The translations under genes and the position numbers were made by a program. Below are positions 25,317-35,537 of a stretch of 64,000 nt of DNA, piece after piece (positions within the stretch are counted from its first letter, which is position 1; every line of letters begins with the position of its first letter). Under the pieces are notes generated by a model that saw only the letters and a list, made by a program, of their open reading frames with translations, did no database searches and was not told the DNA's origin. Source of the DNA: Candidatus Manganitrophus sp. Its GTDB lineage: Bacteria > Nitrospirota > Nitrospiria > SBBL01 > Manganitrophaceae. The stretch spans positions 2,252,001 through 2,316,000 of the forward strand of contig CP114561.1 in NCBI GenBank assembly GCA_028865235.1. The letters are read 5' to 3'.

Positions 25317-26624
25317 TCACTCCTCCTTCAAATTTTGGGTCAAGCTGTCGAGTGTGGTTTTCAAATTGAAGTCTTCTCCCATCCCTTTTTCAATCTGCTT
25401 GCAGGCATGAATCACGGTGGAGTGGTCCTTCCCCCCAAAGTGCTTGCCGATCTCTGGGAAAGAGAGGCTGGTCAGCTCCCGGCAGAGGAACATGCAGATC
25501 TGCCGCGGAATCACCAGGTTTTTGGTCCGCTTCTTCGATTTGAGCTCGACCAGTTTGATCTGGAACCGCTCCGCCACAGCCCGCTGAATATCCTCGATGG
25601 TGACGACCCTTTTCTTTTCCTGGATGGTGTCGCGCAAGACGCGCTTGGCCATTTCAACGGTGATCTCCTGCCCCGTCAGCGAGCTGAACGCGCCGAGCCG
25701 AATTAGCGCCCCCTCCAATTCTCGAATGTTTGTTTTGATATGGGTCGCAAGGAGGAGCGCGACATCATTCGGCAGGGGGATTCCCTCCACCTCCGCCTTC
25801 CGTCGGAGAATCACGATCTTCGTCTCCAGATCGGGGGGCTGGATGTCGGCGATCAATCCCATTTCAAACCGAGAACGGAGACGCTCTTCGATGTCGGACA
25901 TCTCTTTTGCCGAGCGATCGCTCGAGATAACCACCTGCTTATTTGCCTCATAAAGTGTATTGAATGTGTGGAAAAACTCTTCCTGGGTCCGCTCCTTCCC
26001 GGAGATAAACTGGATGTCGTCGATCAGGAGGGCGTCGACATTCCGGTACTTGTTTCGAAACTCAATCATCTTGTCATATCGGATCGAGTTGATCACATCG
26101 TTTGTAAACTGCTCTGAGGAAAGATAGGCGATACGGAGGTGAGGGTCGCGCGTGGAGATGAAATTACCGATGGCGCTCAGAAGATGGGTCTTGCCAAGTC
26201 CGACCCCGCCGTAGAGAAAGAGCGGATTGTATGAGGTGCCAGGCCGTTCCGCGACCTTTCGGGAAGCGGCATGGGCGAACTGATTACTCGATCCGACGAC
26301 GAACGAATCAAAAGTGTAACGCGGGTTGAGGTTTCCTTTTCGTCTCTCGCGTTCAGGAGATCCGGCGGCCTCTCCCTTTTCATCGACCACGAAATGAATA
26401 CGTAGCCCCTCCTCCGCTAATTCCTTTTCGAGTGCCTCCTGCATCTGGGGGTAGTAATGTTCCTTAATCCACTCCCCGAAGAAACGATTCGGCACAGCAA
26501 CATGGACATCCTTTCCGGAAATTGAAACCAAGGAGGTCGGTTTCAGCCATGTCTCAAAGCTTTGCCTGTTAATGTGAGGCTCCAGCTGAACAAGGAGTTG
26601 CTTCCAGATCTGGTCCAACTGCAT
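25317..26624 (-). CDS. dnaA: Chromosomal replication initiator DnaA
   Basis: A 435-residue DnaA. Domain I opens with WKQLLVQLEPHINRQSFETWL. The AAA+ domain shows Walker A LYGGVGLGKTHLL, Walker B LLIDDIQFI and the RSRFEMG arginine-finger region. Domain IV has the DnaA-box reading motif GGKDHSTVIHACKQIEK. The ATG at 26624 has an AGGAAAG site upstream. It reads away from the candidate origin and heads dnaA-dnaN-gyrB-gyrA. Confidence 0.98.
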   Translation of the reverse strand: MQLDQIWKQLLVQLEPHINRQSFETWLKPTSLVSISGKDVHVAVPNRFFGEWIKEHYYPQMQEALEKELAEEGLRIHFVVDEKGEAAGSPERERRKGNLNPRYTFDSFVVGSSNQFAHAASRKVAERPGTSYNPLFLYGGVGLGKTHLLSAIGNFISTRDPHLRIAYLSSEQFTNDVINSIRYDKMIEFRNKYRNVDALLIDDIQFISGKERTQEEFFHTFNTLYEANKQVVISSDRSAKEMSDIEERLRSRFEMGLIADIQPPDLETKIVILRRKAEVEGIPLPNDVALLLATHIKTNIRELEGALIRLGAFSSLTGQEITVEMAKRVLRDTIQEKKRVVTIEDIQRAVAERFQIKLVELKSKKRTKNLVIPRQICMFLCRELTSLSFPEIGKHFGGKDHSTVIHACKQIEKGMGEDFNLKTTLDSLTQNLKEE

Positions 26625-27006
26625 TCGACTTTCCTGGAGTTACACACAATCTTATCAACAGTTGTTAATAGTTTGTTTACGAGGTAAATCAGTATCTTGG
26701 AAATTACCCTGTGAAGAACCTAACTTCCGAGGAACAGATTCCGACAAAAATGCTGTTCTAATATATCAAATCGCCTAAAATGAATCAAGTGATTAATCGG
26801 ATGAACTACCCTGTCCACAACGGTATCCCCGGCATTTCTTCTATTAAAAAAAGGACCTTGTCCTCTTATCAAGGATTTCTTTCCACTTACTACTACTTCT
26901 CTCTTTATTTTTCGGGTTCCAAAACTTAAAACGAGTTTAGTCTTGACAATAACACCGAAATTTAGGAAGATATACATTTTCGTATTCACAACGTGAAGGA
27001 GAATTT
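26625..27006. other. oriC: Candidate chromosome origin (oriC) between dnaA and rpmH
   Basis: A 382-base AT-rich gap between divergent dnaA and rpmH, the classic origin site. DnaA-box-like nonamers are TTACACACA (26640-26648), TTATCAACA (26652-26660), CTGTCCACA (26811-26819) and GTATTCACA (26982-26990); each deviates from TTATCCACA in one to three places. The AT-rich stretch 26660-26700 could be the unwinding element. Genes on both sides point away from it. Confidence 0.7.
26943..26976 (+). promoter_or_regulatory. Possible rpmH promoter
   Basis: A perfect TTGACA (26943-26948) is followed by TATACA at 26971-26976, but the 22-base spacing is longer than usual. It is well placed for rpmH, whose start at 27007 has GAAGGAG upstream. 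The -10 assignment is uncertain. Confidence 0.4.
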
Positions 27007-27147
27007 ATGTCGGTCACCTACCGCCAGCCGAGCAAACTGAGAAGAAGTCGCACACACGGTTTTTTGAAGAGGATGTCGACTGCCAATGGTAGAAGAGTTA
27101 TTAAAAATCGGCGTGCTAAAGGACGGAAGCGCCTTACAAACGCCTAG
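27007..27147 (+). CDS. rpmH: 50S ribosomal protein L34
   Basis: A 46-residue, very basic ribosomal protein of the large subunit. The family sequence [20 protein letters not shown] and [16 protein letters not shown] is complete. It starts at ATG 27007 with AAGGAGAA eight bases upstream. It is followed by rnpA, whose reading frame overlaps it. Confidence 0.97.
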   Translation: MSVTYRQPSKLRRSRTHGFLKRMSTANGRRVIKNRRAKGRKRLTNA

Positions 27148-27472
27148 CGTCAGGCTGAGGCGCCTGACCCGGAAAGAAGAGGTTCAAAGAGTCTTTACAG
27201 AAGGGAGAAAGTTTATCTCTCCCTCCTTTGTTATTTTTTCTTTGGAAGATCCGTTTCCGGATCTGCTCTATGCTATCCATGTTCGTAAGAAGCTCGGATC
27301 GGCGGTAGAGCGCAATCGTATCAAACGAGTCTATCGTGAGGCCCTCCGGCGCCAAAAAGTTTCACTCCGCGGTCACAAATTAGTTGTCATTCCCAGGGTC
27401 GGATCGAAACTCCTTAATTTAAATCAGGTGGCCGACCAAATCAACGCTTTTTTTCTGAAACCCCCAGAATAA
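27086..27472 (+). CDS. rnpA: Ribonuclease P protein component
   Basis: The protein part of RNase P, which trims tRNA 5' ends. The conserved core is present: [20 protein letters not shown], the [20 protein letters not shown]-binding motif, and a basic helix after it. The only standard start codon in frame is ATG 27086, inside rpmH, so the two genes overlap by 62 bases and RnpA gets a roughly 24-residue extra N-terminus. A non-standard start nearer the core cannot be excluded. Confidence 0.93.
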   Translation: MVEELLKIGVLKDGSALQTPSVRLRRLTRKEEVQRVFTEGRKFISPSFVIFSLEDPFPDLLYAIHVRKKLGSAVERNRIKRVYREALRRQKVSLRGHKLVVIPRVGSKLLNLNQVADQINAFFLKPPE

Positions 27473-27682
27473 ATGGCCTTATTCTATATTTTTATTGTTC
27501 GTTTCTATCAAAGCATTATATCCCCTTTGCTTCCGCCTGCATGTCGGTTTTATCCGACCTGTTCGTCCTATTCCATTGAGGCGGTCAAGCGTCATGGGTT
27601 TTTCCGTGGGATCATCCTGACCATTAAACGCCTTATTCGGTGCCACCCCTTCTGCTCGGGCGGTTACGATCCGGTAAAATAA
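27473..27682 (+). CDS. yidD: Membrane protein insertion efficiency factor YidD
   Basis: A 69-residue YidD. It supports membrane protein insertion next to YidC. The family motif [16 protein letters not shown] and the C-terminal [14 protein letters not shown] are present, with four conserved Cys. ATG 27473 follows the rnpA stop with no gap. Confidence 0.95.
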   Translation: MALFYIFIVRFYQSIISPLLPPACRFYPTCSSYSIEAVKRHGFFRGIILTIKRLIRCHPFCSGGYDPVK

Positions 27683-27710
27683 ATTTTTTAATTTAGAGGA
27701 ATTCAGATAA

Positions 27711-29333
27711 GTGATGGAAAAACGTCTTATTGTTTTTTTAATTTTATCTCTCGCGATCATTTTTGCTTATCCATTCTTCATGGAACGGATGGTCGGCCCT
27801 GCTCCGGAGACGCCTGAGGTAACGCAAGCACCGACGGAAGCAACACCTAAGAGCGCCCCTTCTTCCCCACCGCAAGAAAGTGTTTCGGCCGGAGAATCTG
27901 TCGTGGTGGAAAAGAACGCGAAGGAAAAGGTGATCGAGAGCGATCTCTACCGTATCGTCCTGTCGAACATCGGGGGGACGATTAAAGAATGGCAGCTTAA
28001 AAAGTACACCAAGAAAACGGAGACGGGAGAGAACGCTCCGATCGAGCTCATTCAAGAGGGTGTGAAGACCCTTCCCTTGACCATCTTCACCGCGGACGAG
28101 CCAAATGGATCGAAGCAGCTATATAACCTTGATGAGAAGCCGATCCGGCTCAGCACGGAGAGGCCGATAGAAGTGGTAACGCTTACTTCGACCGGTCCGG
28201 ATGGACGAAAGCTGACCAAAGAGCTGACCTTCCACAACGATCATTATCTGGTCGAAACCCAGATTGCTACGGAGGGCTACACCGAGGGTTACGAGGTTTC
28301 GCTCGGCACGAATTTCGGCATTGAGAATTGGGGGGTCGAATTCGGCGGGAGCATTGGTGCGGCCACATTCGTAAATGGAGAACTGCTCAAAGACGTAGAG
28401 TCCAAAATCGAAGGAACGGTGACACACGAAGGGACGATTTTGTGGACGGCGCTGCAAGACAAGTACTTTATCAGTGCTCTGATCCCGAAAGAAGCGGGTC
28501 AGGTCGGCCCGGTTTCCGTGGAAAAAGAAGGAGCGCAACAGATTCGAGTCGATCTGAAAGTTCCGCCAGATCAGGCAGGCCTAAAGACGCTTGCACTCTA
28601 CGCTGGTCCGAAGGAATACGATCGACTCGCACAGATCGGTGCCGGCTTGCAACAAAGCATCGATTTTGGCTGGTTTATCATGGGGAGCTGGCTTCCGGTC
28701 CGGTTGGTGGCAAAGCCGATCTATTTTATCCTTCGATTCTTCTACCAATTCACCCACAATTACGGGGTGGCCATTATTCTCGTTACAGTCCTCGTGAAGG
28801 TCCTCTTCTTCCCCATCACCCGAAAGAGTCTTGCGTCGATGAAAGATATGGCTGCGATCCAGCCAAAAGTGGCGGCCCTTCGGAAGAAGTATGCGGGCGA
28901 TCGTGAAAAGATGAATCGGGAGCTGATGAACCTTTACAAAGAGCACCAGATCAACCCCTTCGGTGGTTGTCTGCCGATGTTGGCACAAATACCTGTTTTT
29001 ATTGCTTTATTTAATGTGCTCTATACAACGATAGACCTGCGGCAAGCCCCGTTCATGTTCTGGATTCAAGACCTTTCCGATAAAGACCCCTTTTACGTAT
29101 TGCCTGTGATTATGGGGATCAGCATGTTTTTCCAGCAATGGACGCAGCCGACAACGATGGACCCGATGCAGGCAAAGATCATGCTCTTCCTCCCTGTGAT
29201 TTACACCTTCTTCTTCCTCAAGTTCCCGTCGGGCTTGGTCCTCTATTGGCTCGTCAACAACATCCTGACGATCGGACAGCAATACCTCATGAACCGGGAA
29301 GGGCTGGCGATTCCCAAAGCGGGAACGACGTAA
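27711..29333 (+). CDS. yidC: Membrane protein insertase YidC
   Basis: A 540-residue insertase of the inner membrane, the long gram-negative type. It has an N-terminal anchor (LIVFLILSLAIIFAYPFF), a large periplasmic domain (about residues 40-315) and a C-terminal core with five helices. The core contains the KPIYFILRFFYQF start, the KVLFFPITRKS loop and GLVLYWLVNNIL. GTG 27711 has GAGGA at a better distance than ATG 27714; both give nearly the same protein. No jag/khpB gene follows, although it often does in this order. Confidence 0.96.
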   Translation: MMEKRLIVFLILSLAIIFAYPFFMERMVGPAPETPEVTQAPTEATPKSAPSSPPQESVSAGESVVVEKNAKEKVIESDLYRIVLSNIGGTIKEWQLKKYTKKTETGENAPIELIQEGVKTLPLTIFTADEPNGSKQLYNLDEKPIRLSTERPIEVVTLTSTGPDGRKLTKELTFHNDHYLVETQIATEGYTEGYEVSLGTNFGIENWGVEFGGSIGAATFVNGELLKDVESKIEGTVTHEGTILWTALQDKYFISALIPKEAGQVGPVSVEKEGAQQIRVDLKVPPDQAGLKTLALYAGPKEYDRLAQIGAGLQQSIDFGWFIMGSWLPVRLVAKPIYFILRFFYQFTHNYGVAIILVTVLVKVLFFPITRKSLASMKDMAAIQPKVAALRKKYAGDREKMNRELMNLYKEHQINPFGGCLPMLAQIPVFIALFNVLYTTIDLRQAPFMFWIQDLSDKDPFYVLPVIMGISMFFQQWTQPTTMDPMQAKIMLFLPVIYTFFFLKFPSGLVLYWLVNNILTIGQQYLMNREGLAIPKAGTT

Positions 29334-29345
29334 CAGGAAGACGAA

Positions 29346-30731
29346 ATGCGACGGCAAGCGGGGCAGGACGATACCATCTGCGCTATTTCTACCGCGATTG
29401 GATTGGCAGGCATCGGTGTCGTGCGGGTGAGCGGCGCCAAAGCATTCCAAGTCGTCCAGTCTCTTTTCAAGGGTTCCGGCGAGCTCGCGAAACTTCAAAG
29501 CCACACCGCGCACTATGGTCACGTCATCGATCCAAACAGTCTGGAAATTGTCGACGAAGCGCTCTTCTTGGTCATGAGAGCGCCGCGGACCTATACCGGC
29601 GAAGATGTTGTCGAAATCCAGACCCACGGCAGTCCGCTCATCCTTGAAAAAATACTCTCCCTTCTTGTGATGCAGGGTGCAAGGCTGGCGGCCCCTGGAG
29701 AATTTACACGCAGGGCATTTTTATTAGGCAGAATTGACCTTGTCCAAGCGGAAGCGGTGATGGAGGTGATCACTGCGGAGAATTGGGACCATCACGGATG
29801 GGCGCTCAACCAGTTAAAGGGGAGTTTATCCCGTCAAGTTGAGCTCTTACGAGAACATTTGCTCCAGATTCTCGCTCATATTGAGGCATCGATTGATTTT
29901 TCGGAAGAGGGAATCCGCTTCTGGACTGATTCGGAGATGGGCAAGCAGATCAGGTCAGTTTCTGAAGAGGTGGATCGCCTCCTGGCGGGGTATGGCGAGG
30001 GTCGGAAAATCCGGGAAGGATTTACCGCCGTCATCATTGGGCGGCCCAACGTCGGAAAATCAAGCTTGATGAATCTTCTCCTGGAAGAAGACCGGGCGAT
30101 TGTGACCCCCCTTCCCGGCACGACAAGGGATATTCTTCAGGAGACCGTTCACATCGAAGGCCTTCCTCTTCGAATCACTGATACCGCCGGCTACCGAGCG
30201 ACAGAGGATCCGATCGAAGCAGAGGGGGTGCGTCGCGGAGAAGAAGCAGTGGAGAAGGCCGATCTAATTCTCTGGATGCTCGATTCGAGCGAACCGCTCC
30301 AAATAGAAGACGATGTCTTAGCGCAACGTTTGACAGGGAAGCGAAAAATCATTCTCCTGAACAAATCCGATTTACCTGCGGGTCTCGATCACTCTCGGAT
30401 AAGAACGGAGCATCCGCAGGAGGTGATCCTTCCATTTTCGACGGTGACGGGTTCCGGGCTCGGCGATTTAAAAAGAGAGATCAAGCAGCTTCTTCGGAAA
30501 CAACCTGAGAAAGAGCAACCGCTGGTCGCCCTCCTTCGGCATCGCACCGCCCTAGAGGCGGCGTCCAAGAGTCTTCATCGTGCCGTAAAAGCGGTCGAAG
30601 AGAACGCTTCATGGGAATTTCTCGCTGCCGACCTGAGGGAAGGAGCCGATTCCTTGGGAGAAATTATCGGTGAAACGACAACCGATGAAATTCTCGATCA
30701 GATTTTCAACAACTTTTGTATCGGCAAGTAA
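29346..30731 (+). CDS. mnmE: tRNA modification GTPase MnmE
   Basis: A 461-residue GTPase that, with MnmG, puts the carboxymethylaminomethyl group on U34 of tRNAs. The N-terminal folate-binding domain begins with DTICAISTAIGLAGIGVVR. The G domain has GRPNVGKSSLMN, the LPGTTRD switch and NKSD, and the invariant C-terminal CIGK ends the protein. The start is ATG 29346, 12 bases after yidC. The gene is followed by a parS site and mnmG. Confidence 0.97.
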   Translation: MRRQAGQDDTICAISTAIGLAGIGVVRVSGAKAFQVVQSLFKGSGELAKLQSHTAHYGHVIDPNSLEIVDEALFLVMRAPRTYTGEDVVEIQTHGSPLILEKILSLLVMQGARLAAPGEFTRRAFLLGRIDLVQAEAVMEVITAENWDHHGWALNQLKGSLSRQVELLREHLLQILAHIEASIDFSEEGIRFWTDSEMGKQIRSVSEEVDRLLAGYGEGRKIREGFTAVIIGRPNVGKSSLMNLLLEEDRAIVTPLPGTTRDILQETVHIEGLPLRITDTAGYRATEDPIEAEGVRRGEEAVEKADLILWMLDSSEPLQIEDDVLAQRLTGKRKIILLNKSDLPAGLDHSRIRTEHPQEVILPFSTVTGSGLGDLKREIKQLLRKQPEKEQPLVALLRHRTALEAASKSLHRAVKAVEENASWEFLAADLREGADSLGEIIGETTTDEILDQIFNNFCIGK

Positions 30732-30737
30732 AAAAAG

Positions 30738-30753
30738 TGTTCCACGTGGAACA
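30738..30753. promoter_or_regulatory. parS: parS centromere site (ParB binding)
   Basis: TGTTCCACGTGGAACA is a perfect 16-base palindrome and fits the bacterial parS consensus TGTTNCACGTGNAACA exactly. It lies between mnmE and mnmG, about 3.4 kb before parB and 4 kb from the candidate origin, where parS sites are expected. Confidence 0.95.
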
Positions 30754-30768
30754 TGAATCGGAGAGGGG

Positions 30769-32698
30769 ATGAACAAAGCGGCGTGTGATGTGATTGTTGT
30801 CGGCGCAGGCCATGCCGGCTGTGAAGCGGCGCTTGCTGCTGCTCGAATGGGGGCAAAGACCGTTCTCTTTACGCTGAAGCTCGACAATATCGGCCAAATG
30901 TCGTGTAATCCAGCGATTGGCGGTATTGCAAAAGGTCATTTGGTTCGCGAGATTGATGCTTTGGGGGAGAGATGGGCCGGGTGATCGATCAAGCCGGCAT
31001 CCAATTTAGAATGCTCAATATGCGAAAGGGGCCTGCGGTCCGCGCCCTTCGGGCGCAAGCGGATCGGGACGTCTACCGGTTCGTGATGACGGATGTTCTC
31101 CTCAAACAGCCCAATCTGACAGTAATTGAAGGGATGGTCGACGAGGTTCTGGTAGAAAACGGCCGTGCAGTGGGGGTTGCGCTTCAAGACGGGACCCGAT
31201 TTCATAGCGGTGCGGTTATCTTAACAACAGGGACCTTTCTTCGAGGATTGATCCACATCGGCCTGCGTCGATTTTCAGCGGGACGGATTGGTGAAGCACC
31301 GGCCGAAAAAGCCTCGCAGAGCCTGATCAATCTCGGCTTCACCTTAGGAAGGCTGAAGACCGGAACCCCTCCCAGGCTCGATGGAAACACCATTGATTAT
31401 GCTCAGCTTCAGCCGCAATGTGGAGATCAGCCCCCCTTCCGTTTTCATATGCCACCGACCGGCTGGAGGTCGACCAGCTTCCCTGCCATCTCACCTATAC
31501 AGGGGAGAAGACGCACGACGTGATCCGGGCCCATCTGACAGAATCGCCTCTTTACTCCGGGGTGATTACCGGGATCGGGCCCCGTTACTGTCCCTCCATC
31601 GAAGATAAGATCGTGAAGTTCTCCGACCATCCGCGCCACCAAGTATTTCTGGAGCCGGAAGGGAGAAATACAAATGTTATCTACCCTAACGGCGTTTCAA
31701 CCAGCCTCCCGGAAGAGGTTCAACTGGAATTTATTAGAACCATTCCCGGTCTTGAAAAGGTAAAAATGCTCCGACCCGGTTATGCGATCGAGTATGATTA
31801 TGTTCCGCCGATTCAACTTCATCCAACTTTGGAGACGAAGCCTGTCGCCGGGCTCTATCACGCCGGGCAGATCAACGGGACCTCCGGATATGAAGAAGCA
31901 GCCGCACAAGGAATCATGGCGGGGATCAATGCCGTTCTGAAACTGCGGGATCAGCCCCCGCTGATCCTCGACCGATCCGACGCGTATATAGGTGTTTTAA
32001 TTGATGATTTGGTCACTCTGGGGACCGAGGAACCGTACCGGATGTTCACCTCCCGTGCAGAATATCGCCTTTTGCTTCGGCACGATAATGCAGATTTACG
32101 CTTAATGGAAAAAGGCTATCAGATTGGCCTTCTTCCCGAGCGGCAATATCAGGCCTACCTTTTGAAGCGGGAGCGAATCGGACGGGAAAGGGCCTGGCTT
32201 GAATCGACATCGATCCGGACGATCCCCCGTTCCGCCGAGATCTTGGCGAATGCCGGCATTCAGGGGATTCTTCCCTCAATGAACCTCGCGCAACTGATGA
32301 AGCGGCCGGAGATCGACTACAACAGCCTCGTCACCTGGTTCAACCTAGAGAATCAAACCGATCCCTCGATCGCAGACGAGATCGAGATCCAGATCAAATA
32401 TGACGGGTATATTCAACGGGAACTCGCCCACGTCGCCCGGTTCAAGCAGATGGAGGGAAAGCGAATCCCGGAGACATTTAGTTATGATGCGGTCATCGGC
32501 CTCTCAAGAGAAGTCCTTGAGAAGTTGAAAAAGATCCAGCCCCGCTCTCTCGGCCAAGCCTCTCGAATCTCCGGCGTCACGCCGGCCGCAATCTCGATTC
32601 TGATGCTGGCGCTCGAACGTAGAAGGCGAAAAGAGCTCTCCGATCGGCACGATGGGGACGAACCGATTACCCCGAATGTGATGGAGAGCGGACACTGA
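30769..32698 (+). CDS. mnmG: tRNA U34 carboxymethylaminomethyl synthase MnmG, two frame breaks
   Basis: The FAD-dependent partner of MnmE. The nucleotide fold opens with [20 protein letters not shown], followed by [20 protein letters not shown]. Later come GRCYCPS-type motif [11 protein letters not shown] and [17 protein letters not shown]. Frames break near 30968, in a run of Gs, and near 31432, in a run of Cs; the joined product is about 640 residues, the family length. It starts at ATG 30769 after GAGAGGGG. The C-terminal tRNA-binding helical domain is complete. Confidence 0.95.
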
Positions 32699-33348
32699 AT
32701 GAAGAACAGAGAAACCTTCTCGTCCGCGGCGCCGGGGAGCTTGGAATCGTACTTTCGTCGGAACAGGTCGACCGTCTCCTCCTTTACCTCTCTGAGCTGA
32801 TACGCTGGAACCGTTCGATCAATCTTACCGGCCTTCGAAGCGATCGAGAGATCCTCATCAAACACTTTTTGGATTCGCTCACCCCGCTGACCCTGCTGCA
32901 GCCGATGAAGGGGGAGCGTTGGATCGATGTGGGGACCGGCGCCGGTTTTCCGGGTCTGGTCCTGAAGATTGCGTGCCCCGAGCTGGAGATGACCCTCCTG
33001 GAAGCGACCGGAAAGAAGGCCGCCTTCCTCCACCATTTCATCGGCCTGCTCCGGTTGGAAGGGGTTTCCGTCCTTCAGGATCGTCTGGAGCATCTGCGCG
33101 GGCCGATGTGGGAGGAGCGGTATGATCTCCTGCTGACGCGCGCGGTTTCTCCCGCCGTCATCCTCCAAAACGGGGTCGGATTGGTCCGGAGTGAAGGAAG
33201 AATCCTTTTCTTCCAGGGACCGCCCGATGCGTCGCGGTGGGAGAAAGAATTGAAGGGAAATCGGCGGCTGGTTTTGGAGGGGATCCACCCGGTTGCCCTC
33301 CCTTTTACGGACGAACCCCGGTCGCTGGTTCTCCTCAAAGTGGTCTGA
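32695..33348 (+). CDS. rsmG: 16S rRNA G527 N7-methyltransferase RsmG
   Basis: An SAM-dependent enzyme methylating 16S rRNA G527; its loss is a known route to low-level streptomycin resistance. The motif [20 protein letters not shown] and the preceding [15 protein letters not shown] and [10 protein letters not shown] are typical. No ATG, GTG or TTG lies at the family N-terminus. The nearest plausible start is CTG 32695, which overlaps the mnmG stop; a missing base could also hide the true ATG, since ATGAAT-like sequence lies there. Confidence 0.9.
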   Translation: MNEEQRNLLVRGAGELGIVLSSEQVDRLLLYLSELIRWNRSINLTGLRSDREILIKHFLDSLTPLTLLQPMKGERWIDVGTGAGFPGLVLKIACPELEMTLLEATGKKAAFLHHFIGLLRLEGVSVLQDRLEHLRGPMWEERYDLLLTRAVSPAVILQNGVGLVRSEGRILFFQGPPDASRWEKELKGNRRLVLEGIHPVALPFTDEPRSLVLLKVV

Positions 33349-33428
33349 TGGTTTATCGACTAATGCTTTTTTTCCAAAACGGAATATGCTAGGATAACGC
33401 ATTTCAGCAAGCGCCAGGTCATGAATTG

Positions 33429-34209
33429 ATGGGAAAAGTCATCGCAATCGCCAATCAGAAGGGCGGGGTCGGTAAGACCACCACGTCGATCAATCTTGCC
33501 GCGTCACTGGCGGTCGCCGAAAAGCAGGTGTTGCTGATCGACCTCGATCCCCAGGGCAACGCCACCAGCGGCATCGGGATCTCCCGGGAGGGACTCTCCG
33601 TGAAGCGTCTACGATCTTCTGATCGGATGGAAGAGAGCTCTCGCGAGTTGGTGGTGCCGACTGGACAAGTTCCTTGGTTCGAGCGTCCTTCCGGCGCATA
33701 TCGATCTGGTCGGCGCCGAGATCGAACTCGTCGGCATGGACGGCGCGGGAGCAGGTCCTGAAAGAGCGGCTTGAAGGGGTCCATCGCCCACTACGACTAT
33801 ATCGTCATCGACTGCCCCCCCTCGCTTGGACTGCTGACGCTCAACGCCCTGACCGCCGCCGACTCTCTCCTCATCCCGATGCAGTGCGAATATTACGCCA
33901 TGGAGGGATTGGCGCAGCTGATGAACACCTTCGAGCTGGTCCGCCGATCGCTCAACCCGTCCCTCCAAGTGGAAGGGGTTTTGCTGACGATGTTCGACGG
34001 CCGGAACAATCTCAACAACCAGGTTCAGGCGGAGATCCGATCGCATTTCGGAGACCGGGTGTTCCAGAGCACGGTCATCCCGCGCAACATCACCCTCGCC
34101 GAGGCGCCGAGCCATGGCAAGCCGGCGGTTTTTTACGATAGCCGTCTCGAAGGGGGCGCAGGCCTACCTCGCCCTCGCCAAGGAGGTCTTGGAGCATGCA
34201 GCAGCGTAA
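33429..34209 (+). CDS. parA: Chromosome partitioning ATPase ParA, frame breaks
   Basis: A ParA/Soj ATPase that moves origin regions with ParB-parS. The deviant Walker [31 protein letters not shown], and the Walker [18 protein letters not shown] are present, then [16 protein letters not shown]. Frames change near 33605 and again at 33660-33770, and near 34150 in a run of Gs. The continuing frame ends at TAA 34209, overlapping parB by 14 bases. ATG 33429 is the family start. The breaks in such a conserved gene point to consensus error. Confidence 0.93.
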
Positions 34210-35056
34210 GGCGTTAGGAAAAGGTCTCGGACTGACCGCCCTGGTCCCGCCGGCGGAGCCGCCGAAGGGAGATATTCGGGAGATCGAGATCGGGAAGATC
34301 ATTCCGAACCGATATCAGCCGCGGCAGTATTTCGATCCGGAAGCGCTCGCCTCGCTCGCCGCCTCGCTCAAGAGCCATGGGCTGATTCAGCCGATCACCG
34401 TCCGGAAGGAAGAAAACGGGCGGTTCGAGCTGATCGCGGGGGAGCGCCGATGGCGCGCGGCGCAACTCGCCGGCTTGGCGGCCATCCCGGCGATCGTGAA
34501 GCCGGTCCAGGATCAGGAGCTGATGGAGTGGGCGCTCCTCGAGAATGTCCAGCGGGAAGATCTCAACCCGATCGAGAAGGCGCAAGCCTATCAACGGCTG
34601 ATCTCCGAATTCTCCCTGACACAGGAGGCGATCGCCGCCCGGATGGGGATCGACCGGTCGAGCGTGTCGAATTTCCTCCGCCTGCTCCTTCTCCCGGAGT
34701 CGTTGTGGGGATCGATTGCCGACGGCGTCTTGACGATGGGACATGCCAAGGCGCTTCTCTCTTTGGAGCGGAAAGAAGACCAGCTTCGCATCGCCGAGGA
34801 GATCAAGGCGAAGGGTTGGTCGGTCCGTCAGGTCGAAGCGCTGGTTCAAAAGATGAAACGAGAGGCCCGCCCGGAGCCGTCGAAGGCCCCGCGGGCCGCC
34901 GCGCCGGAAGCTGCGGAATTGGAGAGCCGTCTCCGCCTCGCGCTGGGGACAAAGGTTCGTCTGGTGCAGCAGGGAAAAGGGGGAGAGATCCGGATCGAGT
35001 ATTATTCCTTTGAAGATCTCGACCGGATACTCGAGAAGCTGACCGGCACGAACTAA
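34196..35056 (+). CDS. parB: Chromosome partitioning protein ParB
   Basis: A 286-residue ParB/Spo0J. It binds parS and spreads as a CTP-dependent clamp. The N-terminal peptide [13 protein letters not shown] stimulates ParA. The CTP-binding domain shows [13 protein letters not shown] and [14 protein letters not shown]. The helix-turn-helix is [23 protein letters not shown]. It starts at ATG 34196 inside the end of parA. A matching parS site lies at 30738. Confidence 0.97.
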   Translation: MQQRKALGKGLGLTALVPPAEPPKGDIREIEIGKIIPNRYQPRQYFDPEALASLAASLKSHGLIQPITVRKEENGRFELIAGERRWRAAQLAGLAAIPAIVKPVQDQELMEWALLENVQREDLNPIEKAQAYQRLISEFSLTQEAIAARMGIDRSSVSNFLRLLLLPESLWGSIADGVLTMGHAKALLSLERKEDQLRIAEEIKAKGWSVRQVEALVQKMKREARPEPSKAPRAAAPEAAELESRLRLALGTKVRLVQQGKGGEIRIEYYSFEDLDRILEKLTGTN

Positions 35057-35116
35057 GATGAACAACCGTGAGGAGATCCCGATTCGGATCTCCTCCAGGC
35101 CATGTAAGGGGGGATC

Positions 35117-35536
35117 ATGTTGCGAAGGGACGAAAAGGAGAAGGGTACCCAGTCGGATGAGATCATTGCGTTCCTGGGAAAGGGGACTGAATTTAAGGGA
35201 ATCATCACCTATAGCGGCACCGTCCGGATCGACGGCAAGGTCGAGGGGGAAATCGTCACCCAAGGCAAGCTGGTCGTCGGCGAGACGGCGGTGATCAACG
35301 CGGAGATCTCCGCCGGCACGGTGATCTGCGGCGGAAAAATCTCCGGAAATATCCGGGCCTCGGAACGGATCCACCTCCTCTCCAAGGCGGTGATGACCGG
35401 CTCCGTGAACACCCCCAATTTGATCATCGAAGAGGGGGTCAGCTTCAACGGCAAGTGCCAGATGGGGCAGGAAGAGGCCGCACAGGCTGAGATCCGGCCG
35501 CTGCAGGCGGTCGGCCACGATTCGAACGGGAGTTAG
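35117..35536 (+). CDS. Bactofilin, copy 1
   Basis: A 139-residue bactofilin (DUF583), a polymerising beta-helix cytoskeletal protein. The core shows the repeated short strands GTEFKGIITYSGTVRIDGKVEGEI and ISGNIRASERIHLLSKAVMTGS. The N- and C-terminal tails are charged and disordered-looking. It starts at ATG 35117 after AAGGGGGG. It lies 60 bases after parB on the same strand, so co-transcription with parAB is likely. Confidence 0.93.
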   Translation: MLRRDEKEKGTQSDEIIAFLGKGTEFKGIITYSGTVRIDGKVEGEIVTQGKLVVGETAVINAEISAGTVICGGKISGNIRASERIHLLSKAVMTGSVNTPNLIIEEGVSFNGKCQMGQEEAAQAEIRPLQAVGHDSNGS

Positions 35537-35537
35537 G

